From the NCBI RefSeq assembly GCF_001659605.2, contig NC_035167.2, forward strand, positions 6,015,734 through 6,079,733: 64,000 bases of DNA. Direction: 5' to 3'. Made by a program: the position numbers and the translations under genes. Positions 23,668-34,838 of the stretch are shown piece after piece. The notes beneath the pieces were generated by a model, which was given only the letters and a program-made list of their open reading frames with translations, was not told the origin of the DNA and made no database searches. Every line of letters begins with the position of its first letter. The first letter of the stretch is position 1. Source of the DNA: Manihot esculenta (Eukaryota > Streptophyta > Magnoliopsida > Malpighiales > Euphorbiaceae).

Positions 23668-24809
23668 ATATATATATATATATATTTCTATCAAATTCAA
23701 AATCATAAGTGAATGGCCATCAAGTTAAAGAAATTCCCACACCTTGTTTTGCTGCTCATTTGGATTCGTGTTAGTTTGAATTTTATGAGAACAGAAATTT
23801 CTTACCTTTTTATCAACGGATCAAATTTCTTACTGCATGCAAATAAACATAGAAAGCCCCAATCCTAGAGAACCATCACTATAAACAAACACAATACATA
23901 GGTTTACATCATGCAATGTTATTTAAGAAAAGTAACCTCCGACTAAACAAACGAAACAATGAAACTAGGAAAGTTTAATTAGGCCATTTTGGATGAGATG
24001 CAACGTTACAACCATGCATGCAACGTACAAATTCATTTAATACATTAAATTTTTATCATTTTTAAGATTTAATAGAACATTTAATTTAATAGCTTGCCTC
24101 TTGCCTACTGCTATTGATAGTATGGATAATTTATAATATAGTTTTTAAGATTTAATAGAATATTTAATTTAATTTTTATCGTTTTAATAATAAATATATT
24201 TAACTCTTAAAATTTATTCGGTTAAAAATATTTTTTATTAAAATTTATTATTAAATTATGATAATTTAATTTTTCAAGTTTTACTTTTTTATTTTTATTT
24301 TAATATTTAATAATTTATTTCTTATAATTTTAATATTTATGATAATTTATTTTTTAATTTAAATTAATTTATTCAATTAATAATTAATTAACAGTAAATT
24401 TAATAGAATTATTTTATTAATAAAATAAGAATTTAAGAATTAAATTCTTTAAGATCAATTTACTTATATAGTGTGTACATCGTGAACCGGATTCCATAAT
24501 TTATATATATTTATTTATTTATGTTCACACTTTTTTTTCTTAAATTTTAAACAAATTCAAATGCACAGGCAGATAAAAGAATTGTTTAACTTCTAATGCT
24601 CATGGATCTCATGACAGAATTTTTCAATATTATTTTTTAATCCTTTATTATTGTTGTCGTGCATTTCATATTGATATAGTTCAATGATCGTTCAAAGGGA
24701 ATCATATATTATTATTAGATCATGTGGCAGAATTTTATAGACTATAATCTTTGGTCATTCAGGTATTATTTTTTGAAAAAAATACTGCACGATTAGTGTT
24801 CAATTTAAT
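23668..24809. other. Spacer with a second copy of PR-1 promoter sequence
   Basis: Positions 23925-24030 repeat the stretch at 23340-23470 in the same direction (AAGAAAAGTAACCTCCGACT, then ACAATGAAACTAGGAAAG, then ACAAATTCATTTA). This implies an earlier extra copy of the PR-1 upstream region. The rest is AT-rich with a TA microsatellite at about 23667-23687 and no gene. Confidence 0.6.
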
Positions 24810-25145
24810 AGAAGGCGCGCCCTATATAACTGACAGAGTTTCTCGTAATATCTTACTATCATTAAAGGACGTTGCAAAGCAGATCTCAATTATACTTATA
24901 ATTACGAGATCTTTTATCCACTAATTGGTACAAGTCGAATCTTCAAAAAAAGTCATTTACTAACTCTATCTTATTACAGTATAAAAGTAAAGCCTACGCA
25001 GAATTTAAAGTACACATTCTAGTACACACATCTTTAAGCTCAAGTGCTCTATTTACATTTGTTCTTCTCGAAAACTTATTAACTTTAGTGTCGGAGTAAC
25101 TGCCAATAGATGCCAACCATCTTACCTTTGCTATTTGCATATTGT
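24810..25145 (+). repeat. Gypsy-type LTR remnant
   Basis: The sequence runs CAGTATAAAAGTAAAG (TATA), then TTAACTTTAGTGTCGGAGTAAC and GATGCCAACCATCTTACC. It parallels the LTR end at 46300-46450 (GTATAAAGGCAGC ... TTGACTTGAACGTCGGAATG ... CACCAACCACCTCATA). No internal coding follows. Confidence 0.5.
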
Positions 25146-25474
25146 CAGGTCATATTTAATTCGTTTTTTATAATATCACATATATATATACATATTTAAT
25201 GATAGACAAATTATTGAAATAGTACACCTAACTAATATTATCACAATAAATAATGATTTAATTAAAAAATAAAATCTTAAAATTATCTTAAACCGTCATG
25301 TAAACTATAACCGGAGTGGTTAATGGATCGACTTTAATTATATAATAATTTATCGTGATAATATTAAATTATATAATGATTTAGCATGATAGTGATAATA
25401 TTGATTAGTTGTACCTCAACTTGATGAGGTGGTATATCAAGTGTATCTAATAATTTTTTCTTATTTTTAGAAAT

Positions 25475-25600
25475 GTATTCTTATGAATTTGAAAATCTAG
25501 CTAAGCATGTTACCTTTTTTTGATGGGGTTTTAAAAATCATCACCTAGATATAGGCATAAGCCAAGTTTCATCATCGTCACATGTTGCTTAATTTATATC
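25475..25600 (+). repeat. Diverged fragment of the PR-1 distal promoter
   Basis: AGAAATGTATTCTTATGAAT...GATATAGGCATAAGCCAAG...CATCATCGTCACATG matches 32430-32545, the outer end of the plus-strand PR-1 arm, with many changes. It lies just before the copia 5' LTR. Confidence 0.6.
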
Positions 25601-25709
25601 ACTATAATTTGAAATATTTTGATTATTTAAGAAATATTTGACTTAAAAAACTAAAATTTGGTAAATGAACAAAAATAATTCTACATCTTCGATTTTATTT
25701 ACCTTAATT

Positions 25710-26147
25710 TGATAGTACAACATTACACATGTCCATGTCTAAGAGAGCCGTGCCCACATCTAGTCCTATGTTTAGTTCTATGTCCACGATCATTCCCATG
25801 TCCACATCTAGTCCCATGTCTATGTGTCACGGATGACACTATGTTTCTAAAACATTTTAAATACAGTGGAAAATAAAATGGAGTGCAGCGACCTTCTTCC
25901 ACAGAGAATGCACTAGCTCAGTATAAACTATGAGAATCTTCTAGAGAGGCACACATAACAGAAATTAGTTGTAAAAGAAATAACGCTTTAGCTAGCTATA
26001 AATAGTAGTTGTGCTATTCCAGAATCTTCACTTCAAATGTATATATATATATATATATTTGTATAATGATGAACAACAAATGTACAGTGGAAAAATTATA
26101 CTCTCATCTCTTAGCCTACTCTTTACTTTTTTAGCCTATTCTTTTCA
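25710..26147 (+). repeat. Copia 5' LTR
   Basis: 438 bp, TGATAGTACAACATT to CCTATTCTTTTCA. It includes GCTATAAATAG (about 25996), likely the LTR TATA box, and a short TA run of about nine repeats at 26040-26058. Confidence 0.9.
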
Positions 26148-26163
26148 TGTCATTAGAACCAGC
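26148..26163 (+). other. Degenerate primer-binding site
   Basis: TGTCATTAGAACCAG follows the LTR directly and resembles the TGGTATCAGAGCCAG form of copia elements with several changes. Confidence 0.6.
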
Positions 26164-26279
26164 GATCGCTACTCTGTGTTTTACCTAAACTACTTAATCA
26201 CTAGCCTTCATTTCACCTCTATCTACTCTTATACATAAAATAGCAGAAGCATCAGCTACACAGAAGAATAAAGATCAAA

Positions 26280-27180
26280 TGGTATTACAAAATGAGACAA
26301 CCTGGGGATGGCCTTGGTAAGCGTTCAACTTTCCGGTGAAAACTATTAACATAGAGCAAATCTATGGTTATCATATTAAGAGCCAAGGACAAACTCAGTT
26401 TCATCAATGAAAAATGTGTCAAACTACTCTACTGAGGTTGAGAAATGATTAAAGGCATATAGTACGGTAATATTCTGGATTCTCAGCTCAATTTCAAAAG
26501 AAATAGTTGAAACTTTTTTTATATACTATCATAGTTAAGGATCTCTGTGAAGAGTTGGCTCAGAGGTTTGGAGAGAGCAATGGCCCTCTATTATATTAAA
26601 TAAATCGAGATATTAACTCTCTCAATCAAGAAAACCTGTTTATTATGGTTTATTTTACTAAGATGAAAAAACTATGGGATGAATTGAATTGTTCAAAACC
26701 ATTTCCTGCATGTGAATGTGGTGCATCTAAAGAAATAATTGAAATGAACAACGACACAAAGTTGATCCAATTCCTCATGGGATTAAATAGTTCTTATGAC
26801 CACGTTAGAAACCAAATTTTGTTAATGGATTCTCTTCCCTCTGTGAATAGAGCTTATGCAATGATTTTGAGTTTTGAAAAGCAAAGGGAAATTAATATTT
26901 TTGCTAATGATAGCAAAAATTCTTCAATTGCTATGTTAGCAAAAGCACCGTATCCTAAAAGAGAAGCCACCAGCAACTAGAAAAGCACGTATAGAAAGAA
27001 AGAAGGAACCAGGAAAGATGACAGATACTGTGATTTTTGCAAAAATGGTGGACATACAAGAGATACATGTTTTAAACTGAATGGATACTTTGAATAGTTT
27101 AAATAAAGAAGGAACAAGCATACTGCTAATCTTATTGACACTCCATTGGATGAAGGGCAATCAAGCGAGTAGAATGAGAA
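26280..27180 (+). pseudogene. Copia gag remnant with intact zinc knuckle
   Basis: The open part 26645-26980 reads MVYFTKMKKLWDELNCSKPFPAC...NNDTKLIQFLMGLNSSYDHVRNQILLMDSLPSVNRAYAMILSFEKQRE. This is the typical UBN2/gag region (usual form FLMGLNDSY...ILLMDPLPSVNKAYSML). After a stop, the knuckle CDFCKNGGHTRDTC keeps all four metal ligands (CX2CX4HX4C). In-frame stops before and after exclude function. Confidence 0.85.
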
Positions 27181-27349
27181 GTCAAATCAACCTAATGAAT
27201 GGAGCAGCACCAATCTCACTATTCTGATCCAACAAAAGGTGATGAAAGCTTTGAAACGTAAAATGACAAATGAGGCAGGATGTGTTGAGTTTGTTGGATT
27301 CTCAGGTAATATAGCTCAAATTTCTTTAGCTAGTTCATTTGAGAAAGTA

Positions 27350-28290
27350 ATATAGATTGTTGATAGTGGAACAATAGCTCATAAGAGTTTTGATCATGAT
27401 CTATTTAACTTTATCAAACCTTTACCTATCTTAAGCCAAGTTTATCTACATGATAACACCTTAAATGCCATTGCACATGTTGAAATTATCACCATACATA
27501 AAAACCTGCAGTCATTGAATGTACTTCTTGTACTCAACTTTAAGCATAATTTGCTTTATGTCAATAAAATTGTAAGAGATACAAATATCTTAGTAAGATT
27601 TACCAAATCTCATTGTTATCCACAGGACCTTTGAACTAAGAGATTGCTAGTCACTAGATGGATGGATAAAGGGTTATACAAGTTGCTTCTAAGTTCCTTT
27701 TCTGAGAATAAAGATCCTTCTACTATCCTTAGTTTTAATTACTGCAATGTGTGCATAATAGATATCAATCCAGCTTTATGGCACTCAAGACTTGGACATG
27801 CTTCTGAATCCAAACTTGTATACATTACAGATATCAATTATAGTCTGATAAAATCTTTATGTGAAGTGTGTCCTCTAGCCAAACATAAAAGATTATCATT
27901 CCCAAAAAATTCAACCACTGCTAAAATTTTTTTTTTTATCTATTACATATGGATCTTTGGGGTCCCTATAGAGTTAAATCCATTCAAGGTGCCTCATATT
28001 TTCTTACTGTTGTTAATGACCACATTAGAACCACATTGACCTTCCTTTTCATAGATAAGACACAAGTTTCTAATATCATTCTAACATTGTTAAATCTCAT
28101 ACAAAACCTTTTCTATACCTTTGTTAAATTTATAAGATATGACAATAATTCAATATTTATAAACGGTAAATGTGGTCATTTGTTTAAAAAAAGAGGGATC
28201 ATCCACCAAAAAACCTGTCCTTATAGTCCTCAACAAAATGGTATAGTTGAAAGAAAGTATCAATATTTGCTTCAAATAGCAAGAGTATAG
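27350..28290 (+). pseudogene. Copia protease and integrase remnant
   Basis: The protease motif is IVDSGTIAHKSFDHDLF at about 27358. The zinc-binding part is LWHSRLGHASESKL...CEVCPLAKHKRLSF (27775-27900). The core reads MDLWGPYRVKSIQGASYFLTVVNDHIRT ... FIRYDNNSIF ... TCPYSPQQNGIVERKYQYLL, with the second Asp seen as RYDN and the Glu in VERK. A frameshift at the T-run near 27930 separates the zinc part from the core. Confidence 0.85.
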
Positions 28291-28524
28291 CTATTCTAGT
28301 CAGGATTGCCTTCAAAATTTTAAGGATATGCCATACTTCATACTACCAGTATCATAAATGTTTTACTAACTCCCATCCTAAATTGGAAATGCTCACATGA
28401 AGTCCATAAAAAGATCTTTAGATTACACTCTGTTCATAAATTTTCAGTCCCTATATTTTTGTTCTAACCTAAATCCTTCTAAGACCAAACTTAACCCTCA
28501 GGCAATTGAATGTATATTGTTAGG

Positions 28525-28590
28525 AAATGCTACTGAACATAAAGGCAATTGAATGTATATTGTTAGGAAATGCTACTGGACATAAAGGAT
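28525..28590 (+). repeat. Tandem duplication of about 43 bp in copia pol
   Basis: GGCAATTGAATGTATATTGT and the following bases up to GGACATAAA occur twice back to back (starting near 28501 and 28544), apart from one base. It lies between the integrase and RT regions. Confidence 0.7.
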
Positions 28591-29029
28591 ACAGAGTAAT
28601 GGACCTTGATACCAGATAAATACATGTATCTAGAGATATTTGGTTTCATGAAGAAATTTATCTCTTCAAAGATGCCAACCTCACTTCAACTTATACATCA
28701 TGTCCTTTACCAATATCAGAAGAAAAAACCACAAATTTTGATCCAATGACTACCTTAGAACCCATCAATCCTTCACCCTCTAGTACCTAACCTTCAGCTA
28801 CAGAAACTTCTCATATTAGAAAAAGCACCAAACTATATTTTAAACCAACATGGTTGAAATATTTTGTGGCATAAGTTCAAGAACATCCATTCTTCCAAAC
28901 TCCAGACTACAATCACACTAATCCAGAGGCATATATAGATACATAACTACCTTTTAGCTTCTCCCAAATAGAGTTTGATCAAAATTACATGTATTTTATT
29001 GCTTTACTATCTTCAATATATGAACTTGT

Positions 29030-30360
29030 TTGTTATGAAAAGGCAAAGGATGATCCAAATTGCGTACGAGCTATGAGTCTTGAGCTAGATGCACTAGAAG
29101 CAAATAAAACTTGGAAATTGGTTCCATATCCAACATAAAAGACCAATGACCTCAAAATGGATCTTCAAAATCAAACACAATCAAGATGGAAGTATAAATA
29201 GACATAAAGCATGCCTGGTCGCTAAGGGATTCAATCAACTTGAGGGAAATTGTGTTGCTCCAGTTCCAAAATTAGTAACTGTAAGACTCTTCTTAGCACT
29301 AGCTGTTGCATCTAATTAGCCCATACACCAATTGGATATTAATTATGCATACTTACACTCATATGATCATTGTCTTTTCATAAAAAATAAAAGTGTCCAT
29401 TTCCTAGCTTTGATTATCTATGTTGATGATATCCTTATTTCTGGACCCTATGAGGTTGACATTCCTGCTACAAAATCATTTATAGATGCAATTTTCTCAA
29501 TTAAAGACCTTGGTTATGTAAATTTTTTTCTAGGATTGAAGATAGCCAAAAGCTTTTCTAGAATGTATTTGAGCCAGCAAAAGTACATACTAGACATTAT
29601 TAATGATTTTCGACTTCAAAATTTATAGACAACAAATATTCCTTTGTTTAAGGAAATGCAGCTTCATTCAGAAAATAGTCCTCCATTCAGTGATCCAAAC
29701 AAATACAGAAGATTGGTGGGCACGCTTCTATATCTGAATTTAACTAGACTAGACATTTCGTTCTCTATTCAACAACTGAGTCAATATATGCAAATGCCCA
29801 AGTAAATTCATTAAAATGTTGCTCTTCATGTGCTTAAATATTTAAAAGGATGTCCTGGTAAAGGACTTTTCTTTCTAGTATCTAATAATCTGTAATTGAT
29901 CACTTATTGTGATTCTGACTGGGCTTCATGTCCAATCACCAGAAAATCAATGACTAGTTTTTATGTATTCCTTGGTAGTGCACTAATATCTTAAAAATCC
30001 AATAAGCAATCAACAGTTAGTCCCTTTTTAACAAAAGTAAAGTATAAAAGTATGGCCTCCACAGTTTGTGAACTATAGTGGCTATCTTATTTGATGCAAT
30101 CATTCAAAGTTAATGTTCGTCGAGCAATACACTTTCATTGTGACAATAAAGCACCTACATTGCCTCAAATCCTGCCTTTCATGAATGTACCAAACATTTA
30201 GATATTGACTGCCATGTAATATGTGATTAAATGCTCAAAGGATTTGTTAAACCATAACATATCTTCTCAAAATTTCAGCTTATAGAAGTGTTCACAAAAT
30301 GCCTCGGTCAATCGTTATTTCATTCATTCCCAAGCTAAGATTGATTGATTTCAAAAGTAC
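29030..30360 (+). pseudogene. Copia reverse transcriptase and RNase H remnant
   Basis: The start reads AMSLELDALEANKTWKLVPYP. The core 29332-29628 keeps IIYVDDILISG (catalytic YVDD) and DLGYVNFFLGLKI. Between QLDINYAYLHS and YDHCLFIKN a block of roughly 70 codons usually found between these motifs is missing. RNase H follows as [29 protein letters not shown], then STVCEL and HCDNKA. Many stops. Confidence 0.85.
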
Positions 30361-30371
30361 ATCAATCTCTA

Positions 30372-30384
30372 GCTTGAGGGGGGA
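30372..30384 (+). other. Copia polypurine tract
   Basis: GCTTGAGGGGGGA directly before the 3' LTR, the usual plus-strand priming site of copia elements. Confidence 0.85.
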
Positions 30385-30705
30385 TGATAAATACAACATT
30401 AGACATGCCCATGTCTAAGGGAGCCATGCCTACGTCTAGTCTCATGTTCAGTCTTATGTTTATGACCAGTCCCATGTCCACGTCCAGTCTCATGTCTATG
30501 TTCCTTAAACCTTTTAAATAAAACGGTGCGTACAATACTGAAAGATAAAACGGAGTGCAATAACCTTCTTCCACAGAAAATGTACTAGCTCAGTATAAAT
30601 CATGAAAATCTTCTAGAGAGACGCATATAACAGAAATTAGTTATAAAAGAAACAACGTTTTTGCTAGCTGTAAATATTAGCTGTATTATTTCAGAATCTT
30701 CACCT

Positions 30706-30753
<48 letters not shown>

Positions 30754-30833
30754 GATGAAGAATAACTATACAATGGAGAAATTATACTCTCATCTCTTAG
30801 CCTACTCTTTACTTTTTTAACCTATTATTTTCA
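30385..30833 (+). repeat. Copia 3' LTR
   Basis: 449 bp and collinear with the 5' LTR. It differs by many substitutions, by absence of a GTCACGGATGACACT segment, and by a longer AT microsatellite (30709-30750, about 21 repeats). Confidence 0.9.
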
Positions 30834-30838
30834 TAATT

Positions 30839-32430
30839 TCTTTTTCATAATTTTTCTAACTCATACTTGAATTCTTAAATCTTAAATGAAATTATTTTGT
30901 AAATAAAATTTTGTGTTCCTTTTATATAAAAATTTCACATGTAATTATATTTTTTTATATATCCCATCGATATAACAGCCTAATTATTAATAGATTATAC
31001 GAAATTATTTTGAATATTTATTTTCTAATTATTATAAAAAAAGCTATTCTACTTTAAAAAGCACCGCCAAATAAATATTTATATTCCTGTTCTCTTTGTA
31101 GTTACTTCATTAAATATCTAAACTAAAATTAAGATTTATTAAAAATTGAATTATAAAAATCATAATAATTAAATATAAATTAATCATATTTTATTAAAAA
31201 ATTAAAAATTAATAAAAGCTAATAAGTTATAAATAATTAATTTACGTCTTGATTAATAAAACTTAGAAAATTGTTTTATTAATTATTGTTTGTACTCTAC
31301 TTTTGTTAAGTATATTTTAATTTTTACCGAAAATAATTTTAAATTTTAATAAAATAATAAAGTTATTCTCGTTCTATTATGAATAATTTTATTATTTTAT
31401 TAAAATTTAGAGTTTTTCCGGTAAAATTCAGATTGGATAATAAGAATCATTATTTCAATTACTCTTAATTTTATAAATTATTGAAAAGATAATAATTGAT
31501 AATCGTGATCGGTAAAATTCATTAGTTTAATCATAGCTGTAAAATCGAATCGGATCGATTTGCTAAACTAATTTAACTGGAAATCAAATGAAGTACAGTT
31601 GGATTTAAATAAAATCCCTCATTTTCATAGATTCAGTAGAAATCGATATAAATCAGTCTAATATTGAGCAAACTGAAAGCTCGAAAGTTTGATTTTGATT
31701 TTTTAAATCGAACCAGTCTCTCCGATTTAAAACCAATAATGCCTTTTGAGGTTATGCAAGCAATAGCCTTAATTTTCCATCTAAACCAACCCCTTTATTT
31801 GATATTTGTCTGTACTTAATATTTCTTACAAGAAAATTTATCTTCTTAAAAAATTATGTTGATATAAAATAATTAATAACTACTAAATTATAACAAAGAA
31901 ATGGAAAACTATAATTTCAATAATTAATATTAGTAATAATTTATTTTATTAGTTAAATTAAATTATTACATTATTTTATTTTATTATTTTTTATAGGATA
32001 AAAAATACACAAATTTGTGTTTTGTTTTATATTATTTTAATATATAGTAATATTTAATTTTTCATTTATTATTAAAAATTTTTAATTTGAAGTTTTTCTC
32101 CATCACTTATAATTAAATGTTTTTATTTAAAATTTCCAATTATTTTCTAAAAATAATTTAATCTTATAATTCAAGTGAACTTATTTTGACCATTATTTAT
32201 AAAATAAAACCGTTAATTATAATAAAAATATTATTATTACTTTATAATATTTATTAATTTATTGGCCGGGTCGAATTTAAAAGTACATTAGTTTTAATCA
32301 TCTTCATCAATGGAGCGAACTCAGTGCACCTTCACCGGCTCTCCTTTCTCCAACGTTTTCAGCAGATTAATTGCATAATTTAGAAACAGGTTTAATTTGG
32401 AAAATAAATTTAAAATGAATTTGAATTATT
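30839..32430. other. AT-rich spacer
   Basis: No gene. It contains a hairpin element (31322-31426), a TCGAATCGGATCGA-type decayed MITE (about 31535-31735) and otherwise A/T-rich sequence. Confidence 0.55.
31322..31426. repeat. Foldback hairpin element of about 105 bp
   Basis: The left side TTTTACCGAAAATAATTTTA is inverse to the right side ending TTTTTCCGGTAAAA. The arms AAATTTTAATAAAATAATAA and its inverse continue to a loop of about 15 bases near 31365-31380. It is a MITE-like palindrome with no recognised target duplication. Confidence 0.6.
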
Positions 32431-32896
32431 TAGAAACGTATTCTAATGAATATGAAAGTCTTAGAAAGTAGGCTGCCTTGTTAAATATTATCCCTTGGAT
32501 GTAGGCATCAGGCAAGTTTGATCATCATCACATGGTTCATCGATCGAGATAAATAATGCTGGTTATTCTTTAATAATTATTTATTTCTATCTAGTATTAT
32601 TGGGGAGTGAGACTTGAACAAATAATTCTTAAATCTTAAATGAATTTGTAGGTTGCATGCATGAGGGTATATTGCTGGCCACCTTATTCAAAACGGCCAG
32701 CAAATGGATTAATTAGCTGGTGCCATAAAACTTTCCGAGTTTCATTGTCCAAGGAACTCGTTTGTTTAGTCGTAGGTTACTTTTCTTAAATAACCAGCAA
32801 AATAGTAATGTACAAAATGCTTCTTCTTAATTAAATAAATAATACAAAAAAGAGATGAGTCCAAACATGTGGGATTATTTTATGATTTTGTTGTCC

Positions 32897-32904
32897 TATA
32901 AATA
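32897..32904 (+). promoter_or_regulatory. TATA box of the plus-strand PR-1
   Basis: TATAAATA, 104 bp before the start codon at 33001, in the context CCTATAAATACCCATT. Confidence 0.75.
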
Positions 32905-33000
32905 CCCATTACAACATGAGAAATCCTCACCCCTCTCATTCATCGATCGCTGAGAATTGAGAAGCCAACCTAATCATTAACCTAGCTAATTAACTCAATC

Positions 33001-33498
33001 ATGGGTTTGTGCAAGCTTTCAGTTTTTGTTGCTTGTGTTGTTGGGTTGGCTCTGGTGCTTCCCTCCCATGCTCAAAACTCAGTTCAAGACTACCTTAACG
33101 CACACAACACAGCTCGTTCAGCTGTCACTGGTGCAAACATACCAGCTCTGGTATGGAACACCACCTTAGAAGCAGAAGCCACGGCCTACCTCAACACCGT
33201 GCTTGGTCAATGCGATGTCAACGTGGATCTTTCAGTGAGTGGGCTGAATGTGAAAGTTGGTCAAAATGTATTTACAGGGCTTGATGCTGTGAACGCATGG
33301 GTGAGTGAGCAAGTCTACTATGACTACGCCACCAATTCATGTAATGGAGGAGTTTGCACTCACTACACTCAGGTGATTTGGAAAAGTTCCCTCACTGTTG
33401 GATGTTTCAGAGCTCAGTGTGTTAACAATGTGAATTTGTGGATCGTTGGTTGCAAGTATAATCCTGCAGGCAACATCCTCGGACAGCATCCTTACTAA
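33001..33498 (+). CDS. PR1: Divergent PR-1 protein, secreted (inverted copy 2)
   Basis: 165 residues. It is the same protein as the minus-strand copy at 22653 except Val for Leu (NTVLGQ) and Gly for Ser (KVGQN). The signal peptide, Cys set, THYTQVIW signature and NPAGNILGQHPY tail are retained. The LVHS and GEN residues of the CAP tetrad are replaced here too, so the loss predates the duplication. Both copies keep intact frames, which argues that both are under selection or very young. Likely apoplastic and stress-related by family; a specific role cannot be read from sequence. Confidence 0.93.
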   Translation: MGLCKLSVFVACVVGLALVLPSHAQNSVQDYLNAHNTARSAVTGANIPALVWNTTLEAEATAYLNTVLGQCDVNVDLSVSGLNVKVGQNVFTGLDAVNAWVSEQVYYDYATNSCNGGVCTHYTQVIWKSSLTVGCFRAQCVNNVNLWIVGCKYNPAGNILGQHPY

Positions 33499-33690
33499 GA
33501 CACAGTACTCATCTCCAAGTTAACAGGAGCATGCATGCATGGCCCTTGTTCTCTAATAAAAATATTATATATATCCATGTTACTTTCAATAACAACAATG
33601 CTGATTGCTGTGCTCTGATAGAGCATTGTTTAATTTGCTTTAGCAATAAAATTGCTCCTTAATATTGTTAATCCATTTTTCTCATCGATT

Positions 33691-34193
33691 TTGCTCCCCA
33701 AGTAATTCTTTATTCCTACTTATCCATGCTTTTTACAAGTAGCTTTGCTTTGAAAATACATGACGTGAACCAGCCTATAGTAAGGCTAAAACAAATTTAT
33801 TCTGATTTTATTTCATAGAACTAAATAGTTAATTTTAACAAAAATTAATAGTAATTTCTGATAAATATATCAGGTTTAAAATTCAAAAGGCACTCAAAAT
33901 AAACCTGGACAAAAAGGCTATTTGCGTCCTATCTAGATCTTGAACTTATCCGCCCTCTGGAAATATCAATCAGAAAGATTCATAGCCCAGAAACTCAACT
34001 TGATTTTCCAACTCTGGCTCCCAAATGAAATCCATAAAAGTTCAGTAAAACATCCTTAATATATCTCTAGTCCTTCTGATAACACTCATCTACGATCTCC
34101 GACCAGCAACACTGCAGTTGACAATCAAATCTCAAAGAACAATCATATAATCATCAACTCACTGGAGCCAAGAGTCTACCAGCAGATTAAGTT
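33691..34193. other. Spacer between PR-1 and the NOPCHAP1-like gene
   Basis: No reading frame was recognised. The right half is probably 3' untranslated sequence of the minus-strand gene that ends at 34194. Confidence 0.4.
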
Positions 34194-34838
34194 TCAACTC
34201 ATCTCAACAATCTTTGGCCGCTTTCTGGACCCTTTTCTGCCAGCACATTGACTTGAACTCTCTTCACCAAAAGATGTTTTGCGTTTCAAAGAAGAGCATG
34301 TTTGATCGTCATTGTTGTTGTTGTCGTCGTCATCGTCCTTATCACTGTCTAGTTTATTTTCGTTATCACTTGTACCTTCTGATTCAGTTTCACTGCTGTC
34401 TGAATCCGAAGGAACCAATGGTTGACCACTATTTACTGCTGATTCAGCAGCAGCTATAGCTTCAGGAGTATGAAGATCAGCAACACCCAGCATTAAATCC
34501 TATAATTGAGATGCATCAAATTGTGAATCGCAGATAAAATCATAGCTGTGGAAACCTAAGGAGTTAGAGAGAGAATATTAATTACCATTTCAATGACTTC
34601 AGATTCAGTTCCAGTGAGTACTTCGATATCATAGTTCTGAGAATTGCCCTACAAATTTAGAGAAAAAAAAAATTTAGATTCAGGAAATTGATATAAGGAA
34701 AATATCGCTAGTTATATCTAAGCATACCCCGGCGTCTTTCTGCAGTCGTTTATTAGCTTCAGATATGACTTCTAGGAAGTCTTTGACTTTTCCCATAACT
34801 GCAGCAATAGAAACGTTTGTCAGCAAAGGTATTCCGAC
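34194..34838 (-). CDS. NOPCHAP1 / C12orf45-like protein, last three exons
   Basis: Three exons join in frame with GT-AG introns: 34838-34728, 34648-34586 and 34499-34194. The protein reads VGIPLLTNVSIAAVMGKVKDFLEVISEANKRLQKDAG, then GNSQNYDIEVLTGTESEVIEM, then DLMLGVADLHTPEAIAAAE. The helix KVKDFLEVISEANKRL and the ESEVIEMDLMLG segment match the pattern of the C12orf45/NOPCHAP1 family, which in human and yeast helps load NOP58 during box C/D snoRNP assembly. The tail is Ser/Glu/Asp-rich (DSDSSETESEG, DKDDDDDNNNNDD) and ends with a basic, nuclear-signal-like GRKGSRKRPK. The 5' exon or exons were not found; they should lie beyond 34840 on the minus strand. The family call rests on remembered motifs. 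Confidence 0.6.

Larger units (their letters stand above)
25710..30833 (+). mobile_element. Complete but inactive Ty1/copia retrotransposon
   Basis: The two LTRs (25710-26147 and 30385-30833) both start TGATA and end in CA. They are flanked by the 5-bp direct repeat TAATT (25705-25709 and 30834-30838). A primer-binding site follows the left LTR and a purine tract AGCTTGAGGGGGGA precedes the right one. Gag, protease, integrase, RT and RNase H are found in copia order, all with stops or frameshifts. The LTRs differ by many substitutions and indels, so the insertion is old. It lies between the two inverted PR-1 genes. Confidence 0.92.
32431..33690 (+). repeat. Right arm of the inverted PR-1 duplication
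   Basis: Inverse to 22460-23667. It includes about 570 bp upstream of the gene and about 190 bp downstream. It contains an extra GGCCACCTTATTCAAAACGG stretch near 32678 relative to the other arm. Confidence 0.85.

Noticed and set aside
30362..30574. Minus-strand 70-codon Met/Asp-rich frame
   Set aside because: Falls in the copia 3' LTR where CATGTC-like motifs repeat; not coding.
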